Shown here one piece after another: positions 33,591 to 45,565 of a stretch of DNA of 64,000 bases. The stretch is from NCBI RefSeq assembly GCF_029784155.1, contig NC_073693.1:183417802-183481801 (forward strand). The letters run 5' to 3'. Position 1 is the stretch's first letter, and each line of letters begins with the position of its first letter. Origin of the DNA: Uranotaenia lowii (lineage: Eukaryota > Arthropoda > Insecta > Diptera > Culicidae). Under the pieces are notes generated by a model that saw nothing but the letters and a program-made list of their open reading frames with translations, did not search any database and was not told the origin of the DNA. A program made the translations under genes and the position numbers.

Positions 33591-34246
33591 TAGATTTTTT
33601 TTCTTGCGATTTTCAGTCATTTAAAATATTTTAAAGTTGAGCGGAATCCGCCGTATTGGATTTTAAGATGGCGTTCCATAGCGTCAGACTGCCAATTTCG
33701 ACTTTTTCTAATTGATTCCTCTCACCTAATATCCGCATTATGCTTGTTTTATGCGATTTTCAGTATTTAAAGCGTTTTGGTGTTAGGCTGAAGCCGCCAT
33801 ATAGGATTTGGGTGTCAAAAATCTATTCTCCAACGTACTCATAAAGTCCAGGCACCGAGTATTCATGACCTTAAGATTCCTTTTAATAATCCCTGCGGTT
33901 TAGAACGCGCAAGGTTTTTTTCCACGGTTTTCCGGAATTAACGTGGTTTTTCGGAATTAACGCGGATTAATATTTTTTGACGCGGTACGTATCTCTCGCT
34001 CACAGTTTTAATTCTGCAAATTAATTTGCAAAGATTTTTTCACGAGTGATTAATTTTTGCAAAACACCGAAGGTTTTTTTCAGTGTTGAACCGCTTCGCA
34101 ATTCGCGTACACTGTGGCCGGCCTTCAAAAACGAACTTGCGAAATTCATCCGGTGAATGAATATTTCGCTTCGCAGTTCGCTTCGCGCTCACTGTGTTCG
34201 TACCCTTAGACTTTATTCAGTAACGTAAGAATGCAATTCTTTTTAA

Positions 34247-37050
34247 CCCTCATCCGCATTAGGCCGATGACATAGTGAATACGATGCGATGCGATGCGGT
34301 TAATGCGATTCAATGCGGTGAACCACATTTGATGAAAATGTATGAGAATCGCTTAAACCTGACATACTCAACGCGGCGAAGGAGATGTCAATTTGTTCCG
34401 CCGCTCGAGTTCGCATAGGCTGCGTCCGTAAATTTTCCGCCAATTCGCATCGCACTCACTATGTCATCGGCCTTGGAGTGTCATTTTGACACTATTGCAA
34501 GTTTGAAGGCTTGTAACTTTTTTCAGAAGCTTCAAAATACAAAAATGAATTCAAAAGCAGTGTTCCGAAAATCACTCGGAAAAAACGCTCATGATAGGTT
34601 TCTAGTTGGAAACATTCAAAGCCGAATGCTGCTGCCTGTAGTTCTCTAGAGAGTCGGCAGAGCGACAATGCGAAGTCAATGTAAACAAGATTCAAAAGCG
34701 AGAGCAGATTCGCATTAAAGTCTATCTGATACAAGATCCAATTCGAAAACCCACTCACTCACTCACTCAAACTCAATCATCGGTTCATACTGCCTGCGTA
34801 CTTTCTGCCTTAGCTGCAAACAGCGGTACATACAAACTGCCTGTGTGTTTGAATGGCTATTTTGGTCCTTCCCAACAACAGCAACAACAAAGCAAGATGC
34901 ATCAGGCAGACAGCATCCGATCATCGATCAGTAAATGAATGAGTGAGTGAGTGAGTGAGCAAGAAAAGTTATTGAGTGAAAAAAAAAACTGAAAATTAGG
35001 TAGCTTCTCAATCAGTTGAGAATTTCAACTGGAGAAGGAACGTCTTTCTTTCATATTTTATTTCTTTGATTCTCGGACAGCGCTGTCGAACACAATCTTG
35101 GCCCCGCTGGGAGATAAACCAACCGAAAATTTAGGGTTTGCTTTCGCTGTTGAAAACGTTTCAGTGCCTCTCATGAGAATTGAGTGATTTTCGGAACACT
35201 TTTGAAAAAAGTTCTTTAATATTGTATCTTTACTTTTTTTATTGACGAACCCTGGAAGCCTGGACAAAAAAACTCCCTTTTCCGACTTAGAGTGTCAATT
35301 TGACACTCCAAAAGTAAAATCTATCAAGTCGTTTGAATTATTATGAATTTCATATAAAACTTACATCAATAGAAACCTTGTAATCTCAGTAAAATATGTT
35401 TAGAACATTATATATTTATAGCTAAAGCTTCCCGTTTTCTCGTTATTCAGCATGAAAGAAAAAAATGCAAAAAAAAACTGCCTCAGAAAAACTGCTGTAG
35501 TTCATATATTACACGTCCAAAAAAATATTTGTCTTATGCATATGAAAGCTAAAGTTAATGTCTACATCATGAAACTAAGAAATATTGTTTTAATTTTTTT
35601 TTAATGAAATGGTCGCAGAAAGTTCAAAAAAGTGGTCTGAAAAACCTACTTTTCATTCGATTGCTTGTAAATACTATTTGAGCGATTGTAGAGCTTTTGA
35701 AAAAATATGACTACAAAATCTATTAAAATTCTAACATTTTGCTGTCTTTAGATTTTCTATGCAACAAAAATTTAATTTACTGGAATTTTTCAAAGTTCAC
35801 TACTTTGCGCGATTTTTTTACAAATTGAAATTTCATCTGTTTTCGTGGTCCACCGTCAGGCTGTACCCGGATTTTCAGTGCTTTTACTTTGTTTGAACTA
35901 ATCAAAAGTATATTTAGTGGAAAGCACATATAATCTACATTCTAGTGAGGTGCAACAATTCACGCTGTGAGATTTCACAAAAATATGAAAATTATAAACG
36001 TAAAATCATTCCTGAATTTCTAGAACCACAAGCAGCACGTACAGCAAAACGTGTTAGGTACGGTGGGTGGTGATTTGGTCAGAGAGCGAAGGCGACAGAC
36101 GAAATAATGATGCGTGTCGTGACAACTAAACGTGAACTACTGTCAATAGAAAAATTCCAACCAAGAAACGTACGACACGCATCATTATTTCGTCTGTCGG
36201 CTTCGCTCTCTGACCAAATCACAACCCACCGTACCTACTCGGAGAGCAAACAAACACGTTTTGCTGTACGTGCTGCTTGTGGTTCTAGAAATTCAGGAAT
36301 GATTTTACGTTTACAATTTTCATATTTTTGTGAAATCTCACAGCGTGAATTGTTGCACCTCACTGGAATGTAGATTAAATGTGCTTTCCAATGAATATAC
36401 TTTTTATTGGTCCAAACAAAGTGAAAGCACTGAAAATCCGGGTACAACCTGACAGTGGACCACAAAACAGATGAAATTTCAATTTGTAAAAAAATCGCGC
36501 AAAGTAGTGAACTTTGAAAAATTCCAGTAAATTCAATTTTTGTTGCATGGAAAATCTAAAGACAGCAAAATGTTAGAGTTTTAATAGATTTTGTAGTCAT
36601 ATTTTTCATATTTTTCAAAAACTCTACCATCGCTCAAACAGTATTTACAAGCAATCGAATGAAAAGTAGATTTTTCAGACCACTTTTTTGAACTTTTTGC
36701 GACCATATCAATAAAAAAAATTTAAAAAATATTTCTTAGTTTCATGATGTAGGCATTAACTTCAGCTTTCATATACATAAGACAAATATTTTTTGGACGT
36801 GTAATATATGAACTACAGCAGTTTTCCTGAGCCATGTTTTTTCGGATTTTTTTTCTTTCATGCTGAATGACGAGAAAACAGGAAGCTTTAGCAATATAAA
36901 TATAGTGTTCTAAACATATTTTACTGACATTAAAGGGTTTCTATTGATATAAGTTTTGTTTAGAGCGGTTTAACAGGCCAACAGTTATAACGATTTTAGC
37001 CTGTATGTCAAATTGCTGATTAGGGTTATGAAATCTGATGCGGATGAGGG
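34247..37050. mobile_element. 2.8-kb TTAA-flanked fold-back element A
   Basis: Starts CCCTCATCCGCATTA after TTAA (34243-34246) and ends GATGCGGATGAGGG before TTAA (37051-37054). The TTAA target and CCC start fit piggyBac-like non-autonomous elements. About 820 bp of the left half (35300-36120) is repeated inverted at 36172-36960 around a 51-base loop. It carries a nested 211-bp MITE near its left end. Small open frames (for example 36107-36373) come from the repeat and show no protein motif. Confidence 0.8.
34262..34472. mobile_element. 211-bp Harbinger-like MITE nested in element A
   Basis: TIRs are GGCCGATGACATAGTGA / TCACTATGTCATCGGCC. It is flanked by TTA (34259-34261) and TTG (34473-34475). 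The related element B at 41955-41974 has the uninterrupted junction with a single TTA, which shows both the insertion and its 3-bp duplication. Confidence 0.88.
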
Positions 37051-37160
37051 TTAATTGTTACATTTTTTTTTTGTAGAACTAAGTGTGATTCTGATGTCTT
37101 CATGACGTGTGGTAATAATGAATTTTTAAAGGAAGAAAAAAAATATAAGAAAAGTTAAAT

Positions 37161-37698
37161 CTATGAACTTAAATTAAAGTGCTCAATCAATTTATTTTTG
37201 AATGATATTTTCGATTTTTCTAAAGTGTGTGAATTAGGTAGAGAGTTCCAGTAGGTTACACCCCTTACAAAAAAGCTGTGACCATACAATATAGTCCGAT
37301 GACGTGGTAATAAAAATTTAATGAACCTAGTACTTCGTAATTTGATTAATTTGTTATATAAATACTGTGGATCTTTAGTTTTAATTGACTTGAACAGAAA
37401 TAAACAACATCTTATTTTAGGTAAATTTTCAAACGAGCTACCGATTAGGTGGGGTTGTAGGTGTGACACGTGATCGTAACGGTTAAGATCATAAACAAAT
37501 CTAACACAGGAATTGAGAGCTACCCGAAGCCTGTTCAAAGCGTGTTGGGAAACTTGAAAAAGTAAGAAGTCGCAGGATATAAAATGCGGAAAAATGAGGC
37601 TTTTGAAAAGTTTTAATTTCGATTCTGTGCTAAGGAAATTAGCTATAAAATTAAGTGATCTTAGAGAAGAATAATCTTTACCACATTGTTGCATAATA
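37161..37698 (-). pseudogene. CR1/L2-like non-LTR element, C-terminal relic
   Basis: On the minus strand 37698-37161 encodes about 178 residues ending at a stop. They match the region behind the RT core in mosquito CR1/L2/Jockey-type elements: LFKSLIFPHFISCDFLLFQ, LRVALNSCVRFVYDLNRY, FLLPRHRTILYG and GVTYWNSLPNSH. The 5' part (endonuclease and RT catalytic motifs) is missing. The 5' edge abuts a mariner TIR, so the first codons of the open frame belong to another element. Identification is by remembered family wording. Confidence 0.75.
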
Positions 37699-39066
37699 AA
37701 GGGTGATACGGTCAAAGTTTGGTCAAGGAAAAACGCGTGTAAATCGGTGAAATCGTTTATTTAAAAAATCAAATTAAATTTCTTTTTCAAGTTTAATTAG
37801 TATAAAATCCAGAAAAATATTCAGTTAGACTTCCGCTTTTCCAAATCCCAATTGCCGGGCCTTACGCTTAACGCCATCAGATTTTGTACAGCCACCTTGT
37901 CCACCTTCTTTGCCGCAGAAAGCCAGTTTGCCTTGAACTAAATATATTAAAACAAATATACCTCACTGTCAGTCTTCTCCATACATCTAATCAAGGACAG
38001 TAGTAGTAGAAGTAGTTCAGATCGTCGATGTTTATACATGGTAGTTAGAACTTTTTCATAGGATGGCGTGCTTGATGTGTCACCTTGTTTTTTGAAGAGT
38101 GAGGTATATTGGTTTTACTATATTTGCTTTAACTGCTGCTCGTCCTTAGCATTTTGGTGTCTTCACGTGAAAGTTGTAAAACTAAATCGACTACAAAATG
38201 GTATTTTTTGCAGATTTTTAACCTCCGGTGCACATACGTACGATAAGAGGAAAAGTCCCTATATGTGAGTGCAGTTGTTCGAAAATTGTTAGATTTTGAC
38301 GTTGAAAAAGAAATTTATTGTCACTGTTTCTTTCATAACTCTTCAAGGAAATTTTGGCCCACTTTGGTGTCTTCAGATGAAAGTTGTGAAATTGATAGGA
38401 CTATAAAATGAAATATGTTTCAAAAATTTTGGTGGTGAAGACGGTACTTTTCGACGTTATTTTTAACATATTTACTTGATTTTATACCGAAAATTAATAT
38501 ATATTTTTTTTGGTTATTCTATTTGAATAGCTGGTAAAATTCTAATGCGTTTTGATGTGCTATTTTATATTCTACATTGAAAATTGACAAAGTTATGGGC
38601 GCTTGAAAAGAAGGTAATTTTTTTTTTTCAAAAACACTTAAACGTTAGCTAACTCGAAAAATAAAAGTTTTAGAAATCTGCAAAAATACATGTTTTTAAA
38701 TGGTGCTGAAACGAACAAAATTTTAAATTTTGGAGAAAATCCGAAGACCTCCGGCGCAAACCCGTCAGATAATAAAAAAAAAAATCCCCAAATATCTGCT
38801 ACCTTTCCCCTTCCTTTTGCCGTATAAAACTCCTGTCCCGGAAGCTGCTTGTAGTCGGCTTTCGGCGGGTTTCGTCATCCATTACCACGCAGTCAAACTT
38901 ATCATCGCGATTTGGAGTCACTACCTTCTTGTAAGTCGATAGTCCGGCTCGTTTTTTGGCTCGATGCACGGTTGTAGACGGCATCTCGGAGAGAGAGGTT
39001 AGGGTTTCGCTTGAAACTACCGGCAACTCTCTTTGTCGTCTCAGCGGCTTCCGGTTTTCGATTTCC
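37699..39066 (-). pseudogene. Tc1/mariner-type transposase relic in three pieces
   Basis: Read on the minus strand: 39066-38730 holds an N-terminal part with RAKKRAGLSTYKKVV and the catalytic-site phrase DCVVMDDET. 38153-38131 and 37939-37699 hold the C-terminal end (KDEQQF, FKANWLSAAKKVDKVAVQNL) and a 3' end starting GGGTGATACGGTCAAAG, taken as the terminal repeat. A frameshift lies near 37870 shortly before the stop. Most of the DDE core is gone: 38154-38729 is unrelated sequence with degenerate direct repeats (TTTGGTGTCTTCA at 38154 and 38362). A small MITE splits the C-terminal part. The right end is cut off by element B. Confidence 0.8.
37940..38126. mobile_element. About 190-bp MITE inside the mariner relic
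   Basis: Inverted ends AAATATATTAAAACAAATAT / ATATTGGTTTTACTATATTT, both followed inward by ACCTCACT. The host sequence is interrupted between CCTTGAACT (to 37939) and CTTTAACTGCTGCTCG (from 38127), which suggests an imperfect duplication of about 8 bp. Confidence 0.72.
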
Positions 39067-41974
39067 TGCGTACGTTTTTTGGTTGGAAATTTTCTATTTA
39101 TAGTAGTTCACGTTTGCTTGTCACGACACGCATCATTATTTCGGCACTCGGCTTTGCTCTCTGCCCAAATCACCACCCACCGTACCTACTCGGAGAGCAA
39201 ACAAACACGTTCTGCTGGACGTGTTGCTTGTGGTTCTAGAAATTCAGGAATGATTTTACGTTTATAATTTTCATATTTTTGTGAAATCTCACAGCGTGAA
39301 TTGTTGCACCTCACTAGAATGTAGATTAAATGTGCTTTCCAATGAATATACTTTTGATTGATCCAAACAAAGTAAAAGTACTGAAAATCCGGGTACAACC
39401 TGAAGGTGGACCACAAAAACAGATGAAATTTCAAATTGTAAAAAAATCGCGCAAAGTAGTGAACTTTGAAAAATTCCAGTGAATTCAATTTTTGTTGCAT
39501 GGAAAATATAAAGACAGCAAAATGTTAGAGCTTTAATAGATTTTGTAGTCATATTTTTCATATTTTTTAAAAACTCTACCATCGCTCAAACAGTATTTAC
39601 AAGCAATCGAATGAAAAGTAGGGTTTTTAGACCACTTTTTTGAACTTTTTGCGACCATTTCATTAAAAAAAATTTAAAAAAAAAATTTCTTGGCTTCATG
39701 ATGTAGACATTAACTTTAGCTTTCATATGCATAAGGCAAATATTTTTTTGGACGTGTAATATATGAACTACACCTTTTTTCCTGAGGCAGGTTTTTTCGG
39801 ATTTTTTTCTCTCATGCTGAATAACGAGAAAACAGGAAGCTTTAGCTATATACATAATGTTCTAAACATATTTTACTGACATTACAAGGATTCTATTGAT
39901 GTAAGTTTTATATGAAATTCATAATAATTCAAACGACTTAGATAGATTTTACTTTTGGAGTGTAAAATTGAAACTCTAAGTCGAAAAAGGGAGTTTTTTT
40001 GTCCAGGCTTCCAGGGTTCGTCCATAAAAAAAAGTAAAGATACAATATTAACACTAAACGTACCGGAGGCGGTCAAATGACGGTTTTTGAACTTTAAACG
40101 ATGATTACGCCTTATATAATTGTTTTTTCGCAAATTTAACGACAGGACTATTTTTGTTTTTGAAATGCAAGTATTTTTGCGCTTTTAAATTTTTTTAAGT
40201 GTTACGGTTTTCGAATAACGTATGTGGTATACCTATTCATACCGCGAGCGGTCAAATGACGGCAAACACATTTTTCGCTAAAACTCCCTTGTTTCTCAAC
40301 CGATTTCTATCAAATTTAAAGTTTTGAATAGCTTATAATTCGACTCAAATATGTTTCTCAGACAATTTTCAACTACAATCAATAACTTTAAAGTTATTTA
40401 CAGTACAAGAAAAATTTTATGAAAAAACATGCTTCAGGAAAAAGGTTGTAAATCAGTTATTAAGTGCTCGAAAAAAATTTCACTTAGTGCCTGAGAAAGC
40501 TGAAGTTAGAAGCTATATGTTGCACATATGGATTAAATTTTTGAAAATTTTCTAAGATCATGGCCACAAAAAATGTAAAAAAGTTGTGTAAAACCCGTAC
40601 TTTTCAATCAATTAACCGCCAAAGCTGTTCCTGTTACAGAAGAAAATTTTGAAAAAGTGAATTGAAAAGTAGACGTAATTTGTCACATTTTGGCATCTTT
40701 AGATTTTTTGAAATACGAAGTACATAATTTATGACGACTTTTCAAAGGTAGCTGTTTTTCGAACTTTTTATCATTTTGGATTTTCTAAGACAATTCCTAC
40801 ACCTAAGCTCAGCTTTGCACTGGATTTTGAGTACGTTAACGTAAGGTTTAGGCAATAAAACTATATGCACAAGAAAGCTTATTTCATACCGGTTCTAGTG
40901 GTGTAACTGCATTGGCGGTGCAATGCTTGGCAAAAATATGATAAATAAAACAGTGAACTAGTTTCTGAATTTTGAGAAGTCAGCACAAATTCTTGCTTGG
41001 CAGACGGGCGCAGTGGGTGGTAATATCTCAAAGCTATTTTGCACACGAAGACGGGTGAAAGGAAACGAATAAACAAACGAGCAATCGCTCAAATTTCTTG
41101 TTTTTACTTTCAGAAATATATTTATTATATTTTTGTCAAGCATCGCACCGCCAATGCAGTTACATCACTAGAACCGGTATGAAATTTGCTTTCTTTTGCA
41201 TATAGTTTTATTGCCTAAACTATACGTTAACGTACTCAAAATCCAGTGCAAAGCTGAATTTAAGTGTAGGGATTGTCTCAGAAAATCCAGATTCATAAAA
41301 AGTTCGCAAAACAACTACCTTTGAAAAGCCGTCAAAAATTATGTATTTAGTATTTTAAAAATCTAAAGATGCCAAAATGTGACAAATTACGTCTACTTTT
41401 CAATTCTTTGCTTTCTTTCAATTCAACAGCTTTGGCGGTTGATTGATTGAAAAGTACGGGTTTTACACAAATTTTTTACATTTTTTGTGGCCATGATCTT
41501 AGAAAATTTTCAAAAATTTAATCCATATGTGCAACATATAGCTTCTAACTTCAGCTTTCTCAGGCACTAAGTGAATTTTTTTTCGAGCTCTTAATAACTG
41601 ATTTACAACCTTTGTTCTGAAGCATGTTTTTTCATAAATTTTTTTTTGTACTGTAAATAACTTTAAAGTTATTGATTGTAGTTGAAAATTGTCTGAGAAA
41701 CATATTTGAGTCGAATTATAAGCTTTTCAAAACTTTAAATTTGGTAGAAATCGGTTGAGAAACAAGGGAGTTTTAGCGAAAACGGTGTTTGCCGTCATTT
41801 GACCGCTCGCGGTATGAATAGGTATATACAAAGTGTCGGTATGTTTAGTGTTAAAGAGCTTTTGAATTCATTCAGGGTCCCGGATGAAATTTTTGTATTT
41901 TGAAGCTTCTGAAAAAAGTTACAAGCCTTCAAACTTGCAATAGTGTCAAAATGACACTCTAATGCGGATGAGGG
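39067..41974. mobile_element. Element B: half copy of the TTAA fold-back element
   Basis: The right end CTAATGCGGATGAGGG before TTAA (41975-41978) matches the left end of element A inverted. The content from 39068 to 40050 and from 41851 to 41974 matches element A 36170-34473 in reverse. The left arm is absent, the copy being cut within the loop at about 39067. A 1.8-kb TTAA element (40052-41850) is inserted into it; the empty site is preserved in element A at 35216-35219. Confidence 0.78.
40052..41850. mobile_element. 1.8-kb TTAA-flanked fold-back element, copy C1
   Basis: Ends CACTAAACGTACCGGAGGC and CGACACTTTG-type inverted partner (GGTATGTTTAGTG at 41838-41850), with TTAA at 40048-40051 and 41851-41854. 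Two long arms of about 800 bp pair around a loop at about 40950-41115. Phrases such as GCGGTCAAATGACGG near both ends and CATACCGGTTCTAGTG at the inner arm ends are inverted. No transposase. It is inserted at a TTAA whose empty version is seen at 35216-35219. Confidence 0.87.
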
Positions 41975-42062
41975 TTAAAAAATCGGATGAAGGCTAGTTG
42001 AGCCACCACACGCATCGAATAATAGAGTTATGGCTGTTTTAACCTCACCTACATTTATTTAA

Positions 42063-43797
42063 TACTAGCTGACCCGGTGTGCTTTGCTACACCTTTCAAA
42101 ATCAAGTGATATTTTCAAAAATTATTCAAATTTTTATTGTTTTATTGGCATTATTTTAATCAAATTATAACATAATTTATAAACAACCGCAATAAAATGA
42201 GAGCTGCAGGTGGAGTTTCGAATTGCAACACAAAGATAACTTAAACAAATATTCTGAATCTTGCTCTATATTTGTGTTAAAGATCTGATAATTTGAATCT
42301 GTCTGGAGGGTCTCAAATTAATCGTGCGCAAACAATCTAACTTATACAATACGGTTATTTTTTCTTGATATGTTCTGGATTTATGCTGAAAAACTGATAA
42401 GAGAGCCCCTCCCCTGTCCTTACCTTCACCCCATGCTGAATGGAGGTCGTGATTTTTAATAATCATACCTAATTTTTTCGTTCCTAAAAATCCTCTTATA
42501 TCAAATATAGTTCCATTGGTTGATAAGTTTTTAAGCTCTGTAACAAAATTTATATGGAGCCTCCTCCTTTCTTTCCCTCTCTACACTGTAAAGCGTAAGG
42601 ATCTATAACAATCGTAGAAACATATCTCGTAACGAAGTACATTTCCATGCATACATTTGTTCCCATTTGTTGGCTTCGTTAGTATAAATTGAGAACTACC
42701 TACTCACTGAAAGGAGGATGGTGTGTCGGATAATCATAGAATCATACCAAAATGATTTTCCATGTTAAGGTTTGTCCATTTCTCGGATTTTGTAAAAAAA
42801 AAAGTTAAATGTAAGCCTTCTCTTCCTTTCCTATATTCCCAATTCTGATGAACCTACGGCAAGGAAAGGATTGTTCCACATAGAAAAAGGATATTTCGTA
42901 CTCAAATACTTTTTGAAGCCAAATTTGGTTTCATTTGCTCGATAAATTCCCGAGTTATGCAAAAAAAAATATGGAAACTCCCCTTTCCCTCTTTATATCT
43001 TTCCGCTTAAAAAAGATGGGGCTTCAATTTATGATAGAAACATTTCCCGTATCCAAATAATTGTATGAAACTCCCCTCCCTCTTTCCTTTCTCCCCGCTG
43101 GAAGAAGGAAGAGGTCTCAAACAATCATTAGAACATGTCACGTTCCCATAAATCCGCCCATGCCACATTTGGTTCCATTTGCTTAATAAGTTTTTGAGTT
43201 GTGTAAAAAATTATAAAAGAGGTCCCTCCCCCTTTATTTCTCTACAGGAAAGAGGAATGAGTCTCAAATAATCATAGAAATATTTTTCGTATCCAAATAC
43301 TCTCCCATGCCAAATTTGGTTTCATTTGCTTTATTAGTTTTTGAGTTATGTAAAAAATTAAAAAGAGGGCCCCTCCCCCCTTTATACTGCCCTACTGGAA
43401 AGAGGGAGGGGCCTCAAATAATCATTGAAATGTTTTTCGTATCAAAATACTTTCCCATGCCAAATTTGGTTCCAATATCTTGATTAGTTTTGGAGTTATA
43501 TGAAAAATTGTAGCCCCCCTCCCCTCTTCCTATCACTCCACTGAGAGGAGGGAGGGGTACCTAATATTCATTGAAATATTCCCCGTTCCCGAATACCATC
43601 CCATGCCAAATTTCATACCATTTGCTTGATTGTTTCTCGAGTTATGCAAAAAATTTACTTTTGTTTGAAAGGCCCCTCCCCCCCTTCCTGTTAGGGGGAG
43701 GGGTCCAAAATCATAATAGGAACCTTCGCCGGCCTCCAATACCCCCACTTGCCAAGTTTCACGTAAATCGGTTCAGTAGTTTCTGAGTCTATAGGGA

Positions 43798-43834
<37 letters not shown>

Positions 43835-43858
43835 AATTCATTTTTATATATATAGATT
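42063..43858 (+). repeat. Microsatellite-tailed repeat, full copy
   Basis: From ACTAGCTGACCCGGTGTGCT to a (CAGA)n tract (43799-43833) and ATTCATTTTTATATATATAG. It contains about nine degenerate units of roughly 110-150 bp with CATGCCAAATTTGGTTTCAT and GAGTTATGTAAAAAATT phrases and opposed C-rich and G-rich runs. No coding potential; no target duplication seen. Confidence 0.85.
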
Positions 43859-44869
43859 TCAGTAGAAGCATGTTATGACTTGAAAATTTTGAACCAATTG
43901 AGTTTTATCTTGAGTGATTTTTTTCCGAGGTATCGAGTTAAGTATCATCATACGCATCGTAAAATCGAGTTATGGCTGATTTTACCCTCGATTCTATTAT
44001 ATTTTTCAATTAATTATGAAAACAATAAGTTCGGACTTGAATATTTTGAACCAAATGAGAGCTATCTTGTGTGATTTTTTTTTCGAGAAATCGAGGCTAT
44101 TTGAGTTAATGCTGATTTTCCCTCCATTCCCCAACATTTTTTTTATATATTTCAGAAAAAGCATGTTACTTGAACATTTTTAACCAAATGAGACATATCA
44201 TTTGGTTCAGATTTTTCAAGTCGGACCTTTTTTTCCCTGAATTATTTGAAAAATGTAGGGCAATCGTTGGTAAAATCAGCAAAAGCTCTATTTTTCCATG
44301 CGTGCGGTGGCTCAAATAGCCTTCATTTGATTTCTTGAAAAAAATCCCAGTAGATTTTCTTCTTTTCTCATTTTCTTCTAAATTTTCCAGTCCGAACATG
44401 TTTTTTTCTGAACTATATTAAAAATGCTGGGAAATTGAGGGTAAAACGGCCATAACTTCATTTTCCGATGCGTGTGGTGGCTAAAACAGCTTTCATTCAA
44501 TTTCTTGGCAAAAAAACACATAAGGTGAGTCTCATTTGATTCGAAATTTTTAAGTTCGAATATGCTTTTTCTGAACTATTTGAAAGATATAGAGGAATTA
44601 AGGGTAAAAACAGCCATAACTTCATTTTCCGATGCGTGCGGTGACTATAACAGCCTTCATTCGATTTCTCGGGAAAATAAACTCAAGATACGTCTCATTT
44701 GATTCAAAAATTTCAAGTTCGAACTTATTTTTCTCAATTAATTGAAAAATATAGAGGAGGTGAGGATCATGAAGGATCATGATATCATGATATCATGAAG
44801 GACGGAAGTTATTGAATTTATTCCCGGTTTATACACTTTTTCCCCATTGTACAATGAAAAAAATTAAAG
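43859..44869. repeat. Degenerate tandem units of about 150 bp
   Basis: Phrases such as TTTTCCGATGCGTGYGGTGGCT, CATTCRATTTCTYGG and CAAATGAGACATATC recur near 43935-44000, 44090-44230, 44450-44510 and 44625-44700, partly inverted near 44280-44330. AT-rich, non-coding, family unknown. Confidence 0.5.
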
Positions 44870-45036
44870 GATTATGTATCTTACGTTGCATTCATAAAGA
44901 ATGTTCCGGGATACTGAACATCTATACCAGTTTGGAGAGCCTACTAGTCGTTTTGTTCGTCGTATACGCCAATCCAGGTTTTTTAATTCAGTTTGACTTT
45001 GTTTTTAATATTCATTTAAACTTTAATGTTCGATGA

Positions 45037-45069
<33 letters not shown>

Positions 45070-45094
45070 GAATAAATAAATAAATAAATAAAAA
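44870..45094 (+). pseudogene. Non-LTR retrotransposon 3' end, copy 1
   Basis: Bases 44901-44996 encode an ORF2 C-terminus of the pattern MFRDTEHLYQF...SRFVRRIRQS then a stop. A 3' UTR with TTCATTTAAAC...ATGTTCGATGAATTAAT follows, and then simple TAA- and AATA-type repeats to 45094. It matches the copy at 52604-52870 in both protein and UTR. Heavily 5' truncated. Confidence 0.65.
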
Positions 45095-45565
45095 TATTGC
45101 TGTTATAGGTTAGGCCCACAATGAGTTCGCATGCTCTAAGAATCGTTACCTTCTCATTAAAATATAAATTTGTAAGAAAACAGTCGAAACGTAAATTCCA
45201 TATAACACCTTTTTTCTCCTAGCAAGCTGAAGGGTGAAACAGAAAAACGAAAATAATCAGTGATGGGCGTTCCCAAACGAAGCTAGGAGATTGGATGGCA
45301 AAATCAAACCTAAACGTCGAATGAAGGAAGCGCGATCGCTTTGGCCACTCCTCTAGCTTGTCTCAGATCATCTCGATTTTAAGACGGCGGTGGATGCAGC
45401 GATGAGAGAAAAAAGATTTCTCAGTTTTTCACGTCTAATCACGTTTGTAGCCTGTTTGTTTTTAATTTAACCGCGGATAATTTGAAATTAATTTATTCAT
45501 CAGTAGAGTGTGTTTAGTTAATTTATTAATTTAATTAAACGTCTAGAGAACCGGTCGTTAACAAG
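45095..45565 (+). promoter_or_regulatory. Presumed promoter and 5' UTR of the 45566 gene
   Basis: About 470 bp between the non-LTR tail and the start codon. ATTCATCAGTAGAGTG near 45498-45513 contains a TCAGT that fits an initiator, roughly 60 bases before the ATG. No TATA box at the right distance is evident. Motif evidence only. Confidence 0.35.

Larger units (their letters stand above)
31326..34205. mobile_element. 2.9-kb Harbinger-like palindromic element
   Basis: The ends are inverted copies: CACAGTGAGCGCGAAGCGAA at 31335 and TTCGCTTCGCGCTCACTGTG to 34196, extending outward to a TTA on both sides (31323-31325 and 34206-34208). A three-base TTA duplication fits the PIF/Harbinger superfamily. 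A second inverted layer is shared at 31425-31445 and 34120-34145 (GACCGGCCACAGTG / CACTGTGGCCGGCC). The interior is AT-rich with fold-back word arrays and no transposase. The superfamily call is an inference. Confidence 0.72.

Noticed and set aside
36107..36373. 88-codon frame, with a similar one at 38956-39267
   Set aside because: Both are the same fold-back arm read twice; no coding constraint is visible.
40879..41143. Overlapping 61-65 codon frames, repeated at 50919-51183
   Set aside because: They are the loop of the 1.8-kb fold-back element read in two copies; no motif and no start context.
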